Shown: positions 48,617-63,130, counted from the stretch's first letter. The stretch is 64,000 nucleotides of DNA from Dysidea avara (GCF_963678975.1 NC_089281.1:10255277-10319276), one strand, 5' to 3'. The notes: a model not told the origin generated them from the sequence alone. Made by a program: numbers and translations.

Positions 48617-50503
48617 AAAAATATATCAGTCCAGTCCAGTATTCCAGTACAGTAGTCCAGTCCACTAAATAGTATTGCCCTGTCTTGAGTAGACACCACA
48701 AGCATATGGGCATACATCAAACAGAATGTCTTATATAGTCTGTAGCACAATCTTGTGCATAGTTATAATTTGCAGCAATTCTGATTTACAAGAATCAAGA
48801 CCACACAGTGTAAGTGTTGTATTGCTCCAAGAAGACTACTGTATTGGGGCAGGGGTTTAGTAATGCAGATTAATATTTCCTAGAAGTTTTTAATGACTGA
48901 TTGTAGACCTGAAACACTACAAGTATTCATTCATTCATTCGTTAATCAGTCTTTTACCTTTAAAAGCTGTTGAAACTGAAGCTGTCATTTTAAACCTGTC
49001 ATTCATTCATTGTCATTTTAAAAGCAAATTAAGGACTTTTCATTGCATAACAACCAAATTGCAGCGTGAATTTGTCCCTTTCAAACACCTAGTTATGCAG
49101 AAACTCTTTAAGAAAAATTTCTTTGTTAACTCAGATTATTTTGTTTCCAAATTTTTGTATTCATTTCACCCCTAACTGACTTTAAAAGTAATTATAAATG
49201 TTGTTAAGATCTACTACAAACTGCCATACAATAGTTTTGTGTAATGATGTAGTGTGGCAAAAAAAAACAAAAAAAAAACAGTGCAACATATTGCAAAGAC
49301 TTGCTCATACATTCCCCAATTGGAACTTCTTTTGCAATGACGTTTCCTACCGTGTAGGGAAGGCCACACACTATATGTGAGCGAAATTACCTGGAAGCAT
49401 CCTAACTTTCTTTTTTTTCTCCCTTTTCTGTGTTTCTTTTGTTTGCACTCTTCATAAACACCCAAATGTGCTTTCGACTTGCCTTGAAATTATTGTAAAG
49501 TCAAATTTACAAAACAAGAGATAAGAGACCAAATTTTTGTCATGTCTACATGGTAAGGGAAAAGTTGAAATCACTGGGTACCCATTTTAGCTCAAATTTT
49601 GTCGGAAGAAATTGGCTACAAAAAAACAACCAACAAATGTGGGTTGAGATGCTCTAATAGAACAGTGACTTGAAAATAGTTTTTAAGTGTATATATACCA
49701 ATTTGAACCATTTACCTAAGAGTCATAACCATAACTGCCAGCTATCCACTTCCTTCAGTTTCTACCTTATAAATGAAAGTTCTATATAGCTTATGAGTGA
49801 CAGTAAACATTTAAAGGCAATAAAAATTAATGAAGTAAAGATGCTATCATGAATATATGTAGACAAAATGTAAGTCCCATGCTATTACAAAAAATTAAAA
49901 TGGCATTCATTCTATGCTTTAGTAGTCACAAGGTAATTATTATTTTGAATCTTATTAGAACAGTAAATCGTTGGATACTACTATAAAGTATACAGATATG
50001 CAGTTCCATGTCACAAGATATGTTTACTATTATGGTGGATTAAGTGTAATTTTATGATTGACACTGGTAAATCAGTATTATGTAGCATAATAAAGGATTG
50101 CATTATTTGCATGTGTGATGATAATGAGTTCTATCATGATATATTATATTGTCACACACAGCTCAGCTTTTTTGTTTTAATCAATGTAACATCTAACACA
50201 GTTTAGCTGAACAAGAGCTGGTAGACTATAATGTGCTACATGTTGAAGTATTTTGGTCATTGTATAAAAGAATACATGTGCATACAAGAATGCATTACTA
50301 TAGGAATGTATTTCAATCAAAATAATATGCCACAAGTATTTGATATACAAAGCTAACTGAAGTAGTTAAAACATGGTATATACAACAAGTGATATATTGT
50401 TGTAAACAAATATATATGTGGTCTGTCTCTATAAGGCAGTCAATTAAGGTCACTGCCTACAAGGGGAACACCTTCATGTTTCTTTTGTGCACATAGTTGC
50501 ACA
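48617..50503. other. No gene seen
   Basis: AT-rich intergenic region between EXT2 and the ITIH-like gene; the two genes are convergent. One copy of the dispersed motif (GAGATGCTCTAATAGAACAG) lies near 49647. No exon was recognised. Confidence 0.5.
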
Positions 50504-52842
50504 TCACTGACTGTTGCTTGGTGGTGTAAAATTATCTTCCATTATAGATTCCATTGTGTAGTCCAATATCTTGCCTTCTATTAGTCCTTCTCCTTGATTG
50601 CCATGAGTTATTGCATGCCAGCATGATTTCTGTGGCTTCAGTGCATCGTTACTAGTGTTCTTTGTAACTGAAACTGGATTGTTTCTTGGTCGAGTTAACA
50701 GTTTATTTTCTGGATCAATCTTCACTCCTTCAGCCATAAATTGCCCTGTAGAATAGAGTTGCAATGTACACAAGACGTGTGGAGAACAATGATTTAAACT
50801 AACCCATTAATCCATGTATATTTGAGGTGGCCTCATAATGCATGTTCCAGTCAACATCTATTTTATTGTGAAGTAAGTGTACAGTGAAGCTAGCCTTTGG
50901 TTTATCATATACAACGTTGACTGTGGATTGTGCATCTTTCTGTTTCTTAGCACTGCTCATTGCTAACTTAAAACTAACTGACTGATTCTTTTTAAATACA
51001 ATTTGGTTAATCATGGATGCCTTGAAAGTTCCTTGTCCAAGTATGTTAACCTCTTGAGTGATGGAGTCAAATAGGACTGCTTGTGATTTGTTCACATTTC
51101 GAGGGATTACAGCCAACTTTCCAATCCACGTTGACTCAGTGGTATCTTCTTCACTGTCAATGAACATGGCGTTGATGAAGTAGTCCTCATTACTAATCAG
51201 ATTAAATGCCAGTCCAGCATACCCTTGTATAGAATAACATAGTGTCTGGTTGGATAACAGCGGTACTACAAAATGAGGATCACCGACTACCTTAGGCTGG
51301 TCACATGTTACTAAATCTAAACAAAAACACAGCATTATAGTAACGTGTGATATGACTATCAAAAATTATATGTAGCAATTACACACTAAGAGATGAAACC
51401 TTGTACAAACGGCATTCACCATACTATAGTAAAACCAGCTGCAGAATTGAATATTTGCACCTGTTGATTAATTGTATGGACTCTGCATGTGTCATGAAAT
51501 AAAACACTTATTGACAGTGCTTTAAAGGGCTTCATTGTCTCTAAACATGGCTTTATATGTTAGTCAAATATCCCTTGATGCATGCAGGTGTGCTAAAGGC
51601 AGGCTAGCTGAAGGTTACATAACAAGCTTGTATACCAGACTCACTTGGTGAATTAATGATATTAACAGTAACTATATTGGCTAGTCCAGTGGTGACCTCA
51701 TCTTTCAGCGATTCAGGTATAGTAAAGTTGACGGTGAACATCTCAGTTGTTTCATTATCGCAATCACTATACAAGGGAATGACAACTGAAGTTTCCTCTT
51801 CACCAATGTGTATCATTGTTGTAATTGAAGCAGCGTCATAGTCGATGTATCCTATAAATTTGTAAAATACACAATATAGGCAATTTTTATATATGAAAAT
51901 AATTACATGTGTTTGCTTAGAAGACAAACTCTTCAAGTAAGAGTATTTTGGTGTTTGCCTTACTTAAAGCAGCTGCAGATGTTGGAGATGATGGTTGATC
52001 TGTCATCATCAATGTAATTGGAATATCGATATTTGCTGGCATTGTAGTGAAGAGGGTCACTTCTACTTTACCATCATCTTCAGTACCAGTGAATTTCGCA
52101 GAAGAGAAATCAACAACAGGTACTATGAAAAACAATTATACATACCTCAACATGTACAGTCACATAGAAGACATACCATGATCTGTAATCTCTACAATGT
52201 GTTTGTCATAGTAGCCATTGTCATTATCATTGACAATACAACAGTCAGTATATACAAATGACAACTCCAAGCTGGATACATCAGATGGTATGTGGTCCAA
52301 ACGTACTGATCCTCTTGCTACTGTATTGCCAGTCACTAACGCAAGCTCAATATCTGGATGGTCAAGTAATCTGTTACGTTGTGCTGTAGTAATGTAAAAG
52401 TATTCATTTCAATACGTATATTAGCTATATATATCACAGTAAGACACATACAGCTGCTACTGTGTATATACACACTGACTTTTCTTCCAAGTCACTCGAG
52501 CTACGAGACTCAATGCTTCAATCACTGCTTCGCTGATGTGCACATTGAAGTAGTAGTGTGAGCCAGATCTCACCACCACACCATTAGTTGTACTGAAGCC
52601 ATACTTTACTGTATGGGAAACTGTGTAAAAAACAATACTGTAATGAATCCATACAAATAAAATCCACTAGATCTGGATCTGTGACTGTATATAGAACAAT
52701 ATAATGTATGCACCATATCTATGCATGTTATATTATCACAATATCTGTATACTTTCATTTCTATGGTATATTTACCTGGTAATGGTTGGCTGATGGTGAC
52801 TGTTAGCAGTAGAATAAAGCAACATAGTTTATCACAGGCCAT
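50504..52842 (-). CDS. Secreted Calx-beta plus ITIH C-terminal domain protein
   Basis: Seven exons join in phase: 52776-52842, 52480-52620, 52177-52383, 51964-52122, 51636-51851, 50804-51310 and 50504-50745. All introns are phase 1. The product is 512 residues. Residues about 1-18 form a signal peptide (LCCFILLLTVTIS). Residues about 23-138 are an unrecognised domain with two adjacent cysteines. Residues about 140-260 look like a Calx-beta domain (VDFSSAKFTGTEDDGKVEVTL, then a DYDAASITTMIHIGEEETSVVIPL and DNETTEMFTVNF pair). From residue about 264 the sequence matches the ITIH C-terminal domain: GDPHF at 273-277, LCYSIQGYAG, HGLMGQFMAEG and CWHAITHGNQGEGLIEG. Vertebrate ITIH heavy chains have VIT and vWA before this domain, and neither is seen here. 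A secreted matrix-type role is likely. Function is unknown. Confidence 0.85.
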
Positions 52843-54502
52843 GACTATCACTGGATCACACAAAACACTACAACCACCATCTCTTGTAGACAATACTGAG
52901 AGTTTGTATTGGCTATACTTGTATTAATACATATGAGGTTGTGCACTTGAATGTTTGTATTGGTGTTGGTAGTCTTCAATCAAGCATGCACACACAGGCT
53001 AACTGCCTTAGTTGGTTTCCAAGATAAACATCCCGATGTACATACAAGCTTTGAGCCTCCATAACTTTTTCTGTTTCTTTTAAATATGTGTGGTGTAGCT
53101 CAGATCAATACTTCGTTGTTTTGAGTACATGACAATGTATATGTGTACTATTAATCCTACATTTTTCCTGGTGTTAATTATTACTGGCTAAATAAATAAG
53201 AACCATACCTTATGTGAGTTATGAATGGGTGCATCCTGCTTAAATTGTCTGCATTATTTAGTATTCTTGTTTGATAGAAAAAAAAAGGCTAGTATGTTAA
53301 GGAAACAGGAGAGAATTAGTTTTCAATAGAATCCAGGCTTAAATACTCATACAGTGTTAAGCTATATGAGATGAACAGTCAATCTTATACTAAGCTATGG
53401 TTTTTATTTGTAGAATATTTTAAAGCTGTGAATTCTGTGATATAGTGGAACCCATCTGCATGGTCCCAAATTTCTAATAAGCAGGTGACTACATTTTATA
53501 CAGGTGCATGGATTACTGTATAAATTTCTTATTAAAGGATGGCCTGTTAAGAGGCTGGCCTTTCTAGTACATGGCTGCTAAGTTTAGCTATCAAATGATT
53601 CTACAGAAAAGATGCATGATCAATCAATCAATTAATAATAATATTTTCCTACCTGATTATTCACCACCTTCAATCGAAAGTTTAATCTTAAACAAGTAAC
53701 TTGATTAGGTAGTTTTGAAATGAAATATTATATGTGAGCATAGGTAGTTATGAAATGAAACATTGTATATGAGCATGTTTAATCTTATTATAATCAACAG
53801 TATCTATTTTTCACAAGTGTTGAAATTCTAAGGGAAGTGTTGAAATTCTAAGGGAAGTGTTGCTGCTGTTATGTATGGTCTTATTTCATAACTACCAATG
53901 TAAGTTAGCCTTAGAACCGACTAAAAAAAACTTCCAGTTTCATATTCTTCTCACATCTTCCTACAACACACCTGCACAAGTATAATTATGTTGAAACATA
54001 TATTTATTAGAGTAGCAATATTAATTTATTTATCCATGGATGCATTGCAGATATTTGTGTACGGAAGGTTGAAGTATTTTTCCATCCATGCACTATGATA
54101 GGGATGAGTGTACCTCTCTTTATATGCTCAGTAGAGGATAAAATAAACTTCAGGTGTAACCAATTGTATTATAAGCATATGGTAGCGGAAAAATGGAAAG
54201 AGAAAAAAATGAAGGGCTAAGCTATTCTAAGAATGAAAGAAAGATTTTCAAAGTTATGCTTTAGGAGTATAATAGCTCTACAGAACAATATAATATGCAT
54301 ACATTATATTGTTCTATAATTTATACAGTCAAATTTTAAGACCCATCAACAACTCTAGTCACTAAAGCTATTTGGCACAATAATGAGATAACAGTCCACC
54401 AGAGGTCAAGAAGATATCCATACTCAGTTCCTTACAGTCTAGCAGAGCTTGCCAGGACACCACTGTTTCTCTACTGGTGTTTGGGTAAGAATTTAGCAAG
54501 AT

Positions 54503-54562
<60 letters not shown>

Positions 54563-56909
54563 ATATGCGTACTCTTTCAACTACTAAGTGACAAAGCTAG
54601 CTACTTGCAACATCTCCACACCAAATACAGTGGTAATTATAAAGTATCTATCCTTGTTTCATTTTCTATAAAGTATCTATATCCTTCCTGTGTTCAACTA
54701 TACACATCAAGTTCAAGCACACCTGCACATATTTCAACTGACAGGGACTAATACTACACTATGTATTCATAATCAAGTAGTTCCTGAATAGTTGTATGTT
54801 GTGTGGTTTTGATTAACTTGAGGTGCTGACTTCTTGGAATAGAAAAAGAAACATTGCACACACAAGCCATGTACATTACAGCACAACCACGTGCCGATAG
54901 TTGTGTATGCATGTGATATAGTCATGAAAGGCATATTAGGAATCTGCATAGTTAATAATATTGTTGGTGAACACCTGTATTCTAAAGATGAACACAGTAA
55001 TGTTATGTGCATCATAGGTAGCAAATTGTTAAAGTGATAGTCATAGTTGTATGCTTAGCTACCTGCAGCTGCATGTAGTTAAATACCATGCACTGTAGCA
55101 AGATGGTATCAATGCAACATAACATTAATTGTCCTACAATTATGTATAGTTAATTGAAGCTATCAGTTAAGAATTGAATTGATTAGTTATACAATACCAC
55201 AATGTCATGTTAGACATTGTCATCAGGACCTCAAACACTTTATTATGCATTTTTTATAATCTACGTGAAAATGACTCAGACAAGTTTTGGGTAACTGGTA
55301 GAAAGTTCTTCAAACATTTTCATTTGCTGTAAAGTATCACATGGCACTAAGGCCACGTAGTAAGAGATTGGTGATTTTCAATACTTCATGGGTTGATTGA
55401 AAGTACTTTTAATGAAATGAATTCTGATGAAGGCAATATGTTTCACAGAAACGAATGTACACCTATACCTGGGTGTAGGAAGTAAAAAGAAATGTACCTG
55501 GAGAGCTTTCATTAAGTTGCCAAAAGTGGTAACTTTTGTTTGCAAGAAGTAGCCAAAATTGGCAATTTTTAGGCTGTCCAATAATTTCCAAAATTGGCCT
55601 TGTAACATACCTGGACAAACAAGGCCTTGCATGATCAGTTACATGTAGTACTATTACCCTTTATGTAGAATATTCTAATTCAATTGATTTCTTAGATAAT
55701 TGAACTGATTTGCAGCAGCATTCTAAAAATGAATCTACCTACGTGATTGCCAAACATACTAGAATGCTATAACAGTACATTACTTATAATCCTACCAAGA
55801 GTTTATAATGGTGTAGGCATTATAAATTCTTGATCCTACAAGTGTAATTGTGTAGCTTGCAAGAAGATGCTACTACATATAGCTACTACTACAAAGCTCA
55901 AAGCTTACACAAATGCCAAATGATAATTACAAAATACACAGTCAGTCCATCTCCTGTTTGATTATGGCAATGTTTAGGTGGATGTTCATTTCATGTTTAT
56001 GGCATGAAATATTTCCCATGTATCTAACTGAATTGTGGAAACATTGTCAAACATATATCCACTTGTAGTATCATTTACATACATTATCCCAGAAACTAGT
56101 TCTTATATGGCACATGTTTATTATTGATCTATGCCATATGAACTTACAGAATGTAGCCAATGTACACAGTATAATTGGGATACTATAACATTGTGTGACA
56201 TAATAGGCTGAAGGAGAAAATGATACTTACACTTTCATTACTTTGTTTGCACAATTTTTGGATAATGTGTGGGTGAAGCATGTAGATGATACTGCAAGTG
56301 GGTATGTTTGACAGTGTTTAGTCATAATTCAGTTAGATATGTGGGAAAAGGGAGTATGCTGGACCCATATAGGGGTCAGCCACTTGGTCTATACTGTGTC
56401 CATACATACATATATAGCTAAGACATCTGAATGGATTAGCTACTAACACATATGTCCATTGAAATTTGTACTAATGTACACACAGAAGCTATAGCTAGTA
56501 GACACACAGCACATACCATAATATATAGGAACTAATTTAGTCTATGACACTGCAAACTGCCAATCCTCAATAGCAAAAGTTTGCTGACATTTGCAAACAA
56601 CAATAGCCCCACAAATGTACGTGGCCTGCCAACAAGGCAACACATAAAAGTTACAGTCAACAAATAATATTGACATTATAATTAATTACTAGTGTCCCAA
56701 GTATTTGAAATTAAGTCTGGAATAATAGTGGTAGCATAACCAGTGAAGCTGGTAAAGGAGTGGATTGAATTCTGTTGACATAATATTGATACTACCTGAA
56801 ACCTTTTAAAAGATTCCTTACAACCACCTTAAAACACAAGATATTTCCCTACAGAATCATTTACTCTAGTTACCAGTACTGATAGTAGCTACAGCCTGTC
56901 ACTAGTAAA
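52843..56909. other. Divergent intergenic region between two ITIH-C genes
   Basis: About 4 kb of AT-rich sequence separates the two divergently transcribed genes. It contains a duplicated TGTTGAAATTCTAAGGGAAG unit near 53818-53860, a (TG)n tract at about 54507-54562 and dispersed repeat relics. No exon was recognised. Shared regulatory sites are possible but none stands out. Confidence 0.5.
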
Positions 56910-57975
56910 ATGAAATCTCTTGCAGTGTGGATGTTACTTACTTTTCTTTATCAAGGTAAGGGATGTATATATTGTAGAACATTTAAGTCATATTAACTGC
57001 ATTTAGCTTATTATCTAGTAAATTTTAACACTATATGTTTTGTGCTGTGTAGCAAACGGTATGCCTGGATCAGGAGATGAAGATAACAATCGTAAGTTGC
57101 ACTGATAGCTATAATTAATTTGCAATTAGAATTGTAAATATACACAACCAACAAAATTTTGTTATTTTCTTATACAGCTGGTGTATCAGGAGATCCGCAT
57201 TTTACAATTCCGTTGATGGGAAATGAAACTCTTTGTTATTCAATTCAAGGATATGCTGGACTAACTTTTAACCTAATATCTAACCCACACCTTACCGTCA
57301 ATGCCCTATTTATTGACAGTGTTAATGATTCCACTGAGGCAACATGGATTGGAAAGCTTGCTGTCATACCACAGAATATGCAAAAGGCACAAGCAATCAT
57401 ATTTGACTCTGTCAAACAAGAAGTAGTGCTACCCAACCAGGGTAAGCTAAAAGCTTCAGTTATCAGACAAATAACAATACAGGCTAGTGGACACATCAAC
57501 ATCAAGTTCACAAAAGGACTAGTCCCTAAACAGGGCCCCATAGCCAACCTCATCAAAGTATCACATGAACAGCTAAAGGCAAAGTTTGATGTTACATTCC
57601 ACCCTGACCATCTTGATGTTGACTGGAAAATCCAAGATCAGTTGATTCCACATTCTCATGGCTTAATGGGTAAGATAAAATGGCCTATGCAACATATAAG
57701 ACTTATTATTATTACCTTCTTTATCAGGTCAATTTATGGCTAATGGAGTTACTGTTGATAGAGTCAAACAGATTTTGATACGACCCGATCTTCCACCTGT
57801 TCCAGTACAACTCGGTGAAGTGTGGAGCTACAACCCTGTGATCAACAGCACTTCCCCTTGCTGGCATGCTAAGAACTATGGACATCAAGGAGAGGGACTA
57901 ATTGAAGGAAATATTTTTGACTACATAGTCACCAGTGTATTACAAAAGAACTTCGCTTTTGTAAAACATAAATAA
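56910..57975 (+). CDS. Secreted protein consisting of an ITIH C-terminal domain
   Basis: Four exons join in phase: 56910-56955, 57053-57091, 57178-57669 and 57728-57975. All introns are phase 1. The product is 274 residues. A signal peptide (MKSLAVWMLLTFLYQG) is followed by a 39-nt exon encoding an acidic linker with GSGDED. The ITIH C-terminal domain then fills the rest: GDPHF at residues 33-37, LCYSIQGYAGLTFNLIS, SHGLMGQFMANG and CWHAKNYGHQGEGLIEG. The last two introns cut at the same positions as in the paralogue at 50504-52842, so the two share ancestry. In vertebrate ITIH the Asp of DPH becomes the ester link to chondroitin sulfate after cleavage. Here almost nothing precedes that site except the acidic linker. 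Function is unknown, and an extracellular location is expected. Confidence 0.88.
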
Positions 57976-60719
57976 TTTAAAGTATATAATCATTATGTAG
58001 TTTTAAATAATTATTTAAACATCAATGTTTTAAAGCATGGCAATTATCACAGCATTTTTTACAATCATACATTTTGTAGGTGTTTTTATATATACATAAC
58101 CACATATAATTGTATTTGAAATATCATTTTAAGAGATTTGCAAGAACATACTATATCACTGACTAATTGTTCACTTCATTTGAGTTGTCTTAAAGTCTCC
58201 ATAGTTAGGTGATCCAAAGACTTCATGTAGCATAAATTGCTGTCAAACCTTCAGTCCTGTTCACTGTAAAGCTCTAACAATTAAACAGTAACACAGTAAG
58301 TGATACCTCATGCATGACAATGCATATGATGTACAATTATATTACACCGTATAACAATATAAAACACATGCAGAACTACATGCAATGCATATATCAAGGT
58401 ACATCTAATACTTTCAGTGTGCCTATATACTATATGAGTAACTTTTATGTGCATGTTTTACCTTACACTGCAAACATTATTATACATAGTTCAATCGTAA
58501 ACAGAATCAGTTGTTACAAGATATTGGATCACATGGCGATGTAAAACTTCACAATGTACAGGTGTACACCACAAATTCCTCAAGAATCAGTATCAGGTTT
58601 ATAGGATACACAGGATGTAAAAATATATTTCCTTTACACTGTAGTTCCAAAAGAAGGGTGCAAAACAATGAAAGGCTGCTCTGTAAAGTACCACTTGCAC
58701 TGATGCAGTGGATCAAGTCCAGGTAACATGTCACTGCATCTTCAAGGAGATAAACCTCACAGCAATTAATGTAGTTGATACATACAATAAGCTAACACAT
58801 TTACAGTATCATAGAGTAGATGGACATGCATAATATAGCAAGTACCTTGCACAACAAGCATAAATGCAATGTACAAAATTAATACAGATTGCACAATTTT
58901 TATATTGCAGGTTGCTAAATTCTGTGTGAAGCACAGAAGGTCTCTATCTCTGTATGAATGGTATAAGGGAAGTTTGTACTAATGGCCTCTATTGAATGTG
59001 ATATATTCTGGTAAGGTATATAGTACAATTTGATGAATACCATGCACTGCTTCTGTTTAAATTGTAACTAACTGCTTTTCTGTTAAGCAAATTTGGTGAA
59101 TAATTTTGTCCGTTCCTATATATGAGGAACACAAACAAGATTTGCCATTTTGTGGAATCAGTTAACAACAGACAAAACACTGACTTTCACAACATGGAGC
59201 GGTACTGGGTTAGGGGATGTGCAAGTATCACACCTTACAGGTGATCTGACGTTATAATTACTATAAACAGCATAAATTTGTCATCTGGTGACCATGCACA
59301 GGCAATAATCACATTGTATCTGGAACTATACTTAGTTAATCTCTAAAACTATGAATTTTATAATTTGTCTGGGCTTGTTCGATGCCCAGTATATAAAAAG
59401 AAGTTATTTGGATGTTTTGTATAGCTACCTATATGCTTGACGTGCTGATTAAAAAAGTTGTTACTGTGTATGCAATATATACATTCAAAAACCAATACTT
59501 TACCTATTGACCATGATCATTATAAGGCCACTCCAAAAAAATTCTGTTTCCCATCCACCGCCACATCTGGTTTCTGTCAGTTCTAAATGTTATTCCATAT
59601 TCTTCCACTATTTTCTGGTTATACTTGCATACTGTACAGGCTTGGTAAAAGCCCATCTTGTAACAGTATCAGCAGTGCTATCAAATCAGCACAAACTCAC
59701 ATTTCATGTATAAGCATTTTAATGTAAATTTTTTATGGTTGTGCCAGGCAAATTACGGCTTGAAAAACTTTTAAGTATAATGGAAATTGACCCCGCCTGC
59801 TTGCAACTATTCTAGAGTCCAGGACGGCAAACAGAGAATTTATTTGGAGTAGCTTAACATTGTGCAATGGTCTGTTTTATAAATCACAGAATTTCATGTT
59901 GACATTCTTCTACCAGTATCTATTACACTGAAAGCAAACAGCTGTGTGGCAACTACATGTGATTTTAGCCCCAGCATGTATATACCACTACAGCTGCACA
60001 TTGTTGTACAAACAAATCTAGTTGCTTAGTAGTATGACATTTAAGAAGTTATTGAACCCACACAAGTATTGGTAAATTATACTTGTGTATATGTGTAAGC
60101 AAAATATTGCTATTCTCATCACCTGATATACCCATGTAAAAAACAAAACAATAAGAGACTGGGATGCTATATTCCATCACAATGATCTAGCTGATCGGCT
60201 GGATTTTGCCTTTCTATTAATGTTGGATTTTATGTTCAATAAATTGCTATCCAATGCATGTTGAACTATACATTAAAATCCACAAAATCAAATTCCACAG
60301 CCTTGTGGTTTCACTTCTTGAAGACAAGTACATCACGTCAGCTAATCAATATGCAATGTCTTACAAGAGACCCCATGTAGGAATACATCATACTGATGAC
60401 ATTGGGTCACATGATCTTAACGAGAATCAGGTACCAATTCTGAATACCAAAATCCTATACAGGTATTTGTTTTAGTGCTAAAAATGACACTGCAATAAAA
60501 CGAAAACCGGCTATTCTCTGTGGCAATAAGTCAGTTGTATAGTTAGAAACGACACCAAATAATACATGCTTAAAATTACACACTACATGTTCATGTTCAC
60601 ATAAGTCATAATGTAGTTACAAACATGTTACAATGCAATTACAATTCTATTTGAAATATGCTCAGCCTATAAAACATTAAATACACATATATTAATAATT
60701 AATGAAATAATTGGAGTAT
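57976..60719. other. No gene seen
   Basis: AT-rich intergenic DNA between the plus-strand ITIH-C gene and the minus-strand atlastin gene. Short open frames (for example 60254-60475) show no recognisable domain or splice borders. Confidence 0.5.
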
Positions 60720-63130
60720 CTACTGACTCTTCTTTAAAGCAAGTTTAGCAGCATGTTGTATACCTTTGTTCATCAGCTGACCAGACACAGGAGATAACAC
60801 CTAAGTCAAATAAATATATGTCAAGGTGCATAGTACTCCAAAGTGGGGTGGGGCAAATCATATGGGGTGGCTGTCAGTTACAAAGTACTTAAAAATCATT
60901 AATTGTACACGTGAAACACAGCATGCCAACACTACAGGGGGTTGAAGGCATGCCCTTTACAGAAAAATTCTGAAACTTGAATGCTCTGAGATTGATTCTG
61001 AGTGCATTTTCGGTGGTACATGTGTACTTGGAATAGGGTACAACATGTAGTAACGTGACTGTTCTATTACAGTATCAAATGGTAGTACTGTTTAAGTAGG
61101 GATCACCCTGCATGCCACCCAAAATTCCACCTTTAAAAGTGATCCTAGAGACATTTTACGCAAAGAAAATCACCTTTACGGAATAGTACTAGTCCATAAA
61201 ATATACAATACAGCATTAAATGTAACAAAACACTTACAGGTGGCCGGATATAAAATTTTTAAAAATTGCCAAAACTTGAACTTTGGTCTCACTGCCTGAA
61301 TGATCACAGTCGCAAGGCTAGAAGCCAAACGGAGCAGCACACAGCCACCATTTTACACCACAATAACAAGCTCACCAGTGGGATGTGCTTTTTTGGGGGT
61401 CCCAACAAGTGTAGGCCCTCTACGCCTTGTGTTTTCTTTTATCTTCAATCAGGCTGCTTGCCTTCTTCTTCATCCAACGAAACCATACCGAGGCATTAAT
61501 TTTCCGTATCAATACTTTCTTTCAGCAGCATAATAGATGCCATAGAATCATTTCAGAGCTGGATTTCAGAAGCGCTTCAGTCTTGGCACTACTATAAAGA
61601 GATATACTAGTTAGATATCTGCAAGTTCATGATTGGATCCCGTTCATGATAGGTTCGCAACCACGTCCATCAATAAAGATCTAGGTGGACTAATAGCGAT
61701 AGAGTATGGATACCACACCTTACCTTCTTAATAATCTAGCTGTTTACTTAACAGTAAACAAAATGACCTCATCCCTTATTGGTCTAGCTAGCTGCACACC
61801 CCTTGGCTGACTCAAGATATACTTTTTATTTATTTATTTATTTATTTATTGAGGCTTTACAGCACAAGTGCTAAAGGCCTGTAGGACACCTGGTCCTACA
61901 GCCTGTTTAATACAACAGTCACTCTAATACAACAGTCACAAGTTACATTGTAGCTAGCTGTGCTACAACAAAAACTAAACAAACTAGTATATTTTTACAA
62001 AATTGTACGAAGGGACTTTCCAACTGAGCTATGCTGTAATACCATCATTCATCTCTTGTTTCACTACTTTTTATTGCATTAGCTAGATCCCTACTTCATT
62101 TTTAAATTAACAATTTTTTAAAATAGTTTTGATACAATGCACCCCAATACTGATTCATGCAATGTTCAAATCCTACCATTGGTTAACTGGCAGCAACTGG
62201 GAATTGAGAAAAGTGAGGGGGCAATGGGGTGCAGTGACCCCTATGCCCCATTTCTTCACCCCCGACAAGGTGACAAATACTACAATGGTATCAAGCTCAA
62301 AAATGTTATACTGCCCTTCTGTGCTTCAATTAGGAATGTATGGAAGTAATAAGTAATAATCAGATGAATTCTTGGAAAAAATATAAATACCTTTTCAATT
62401 TCTGATGCACCTCTTAAACACTGTGAGCAGCTTGAAAGTTTGAGATACTCTAACAGAACAATCACTCTAATAAAGCAATCAATATCTGTAGTGGTCACAT
62501 ATATTTTTCAAAAACTCCAGCCAATTTGCCTATATTTGGCAAAACTTCAGGAATATAGCCTTGAAAATAATAAAAGAATTTTCAGAAAGAATAACAAAGA
62601 TTTTGAAGCATACTGTAACAACATTTCATTCAAATTGTACATGTACATTCAGTTGGATTTGTACATTAGTGATCATAAAGGTTGGCAGAAAATACAGTAC
62701 ATATATGTAAAGAATATGTCACGAAAACAATCCCACTCAGACAGCAAGAATGACTATGTGTGTGGCATTGTAAACTGTTAAAAGCAGTTTGTTCTACAAT
62801 TAGCTATAGATCACATGAACACTTACTGATGGTGTGGTCACTGAAAATTGAAACAGTTCTAGCACTCGAGTTGAATATATGGACGGTAAGGAGGTGTACC
62901 AAATAGTGTCTACACTTTAATGTTTTATGCAATAAAATGTTTCAAATAGTGGACACACCCATTTTTTGAGATTGGGCTCTTAGTAGGCATAGCATCAACT
63001 ATGGTATTTGAAAAGTCCCACTACAAGTCAATAACATAACCGTGTCATTCGTCACAGTAGGTAAACACCGTTGAGACCATTGATATCACTGATTGTCCAA
63101 CGAGACAATAATACATATAAAAGATTTACT

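Noticed and set aside
50504-57975. Reading GDPHF as the start of a von Willebrand type D domain
   Set aside because: The cysteine pattern of vWD is missing, while the HGLMGQF and CWHA..GEGLIEG blocks follow the ITIH C-terminal domain order.
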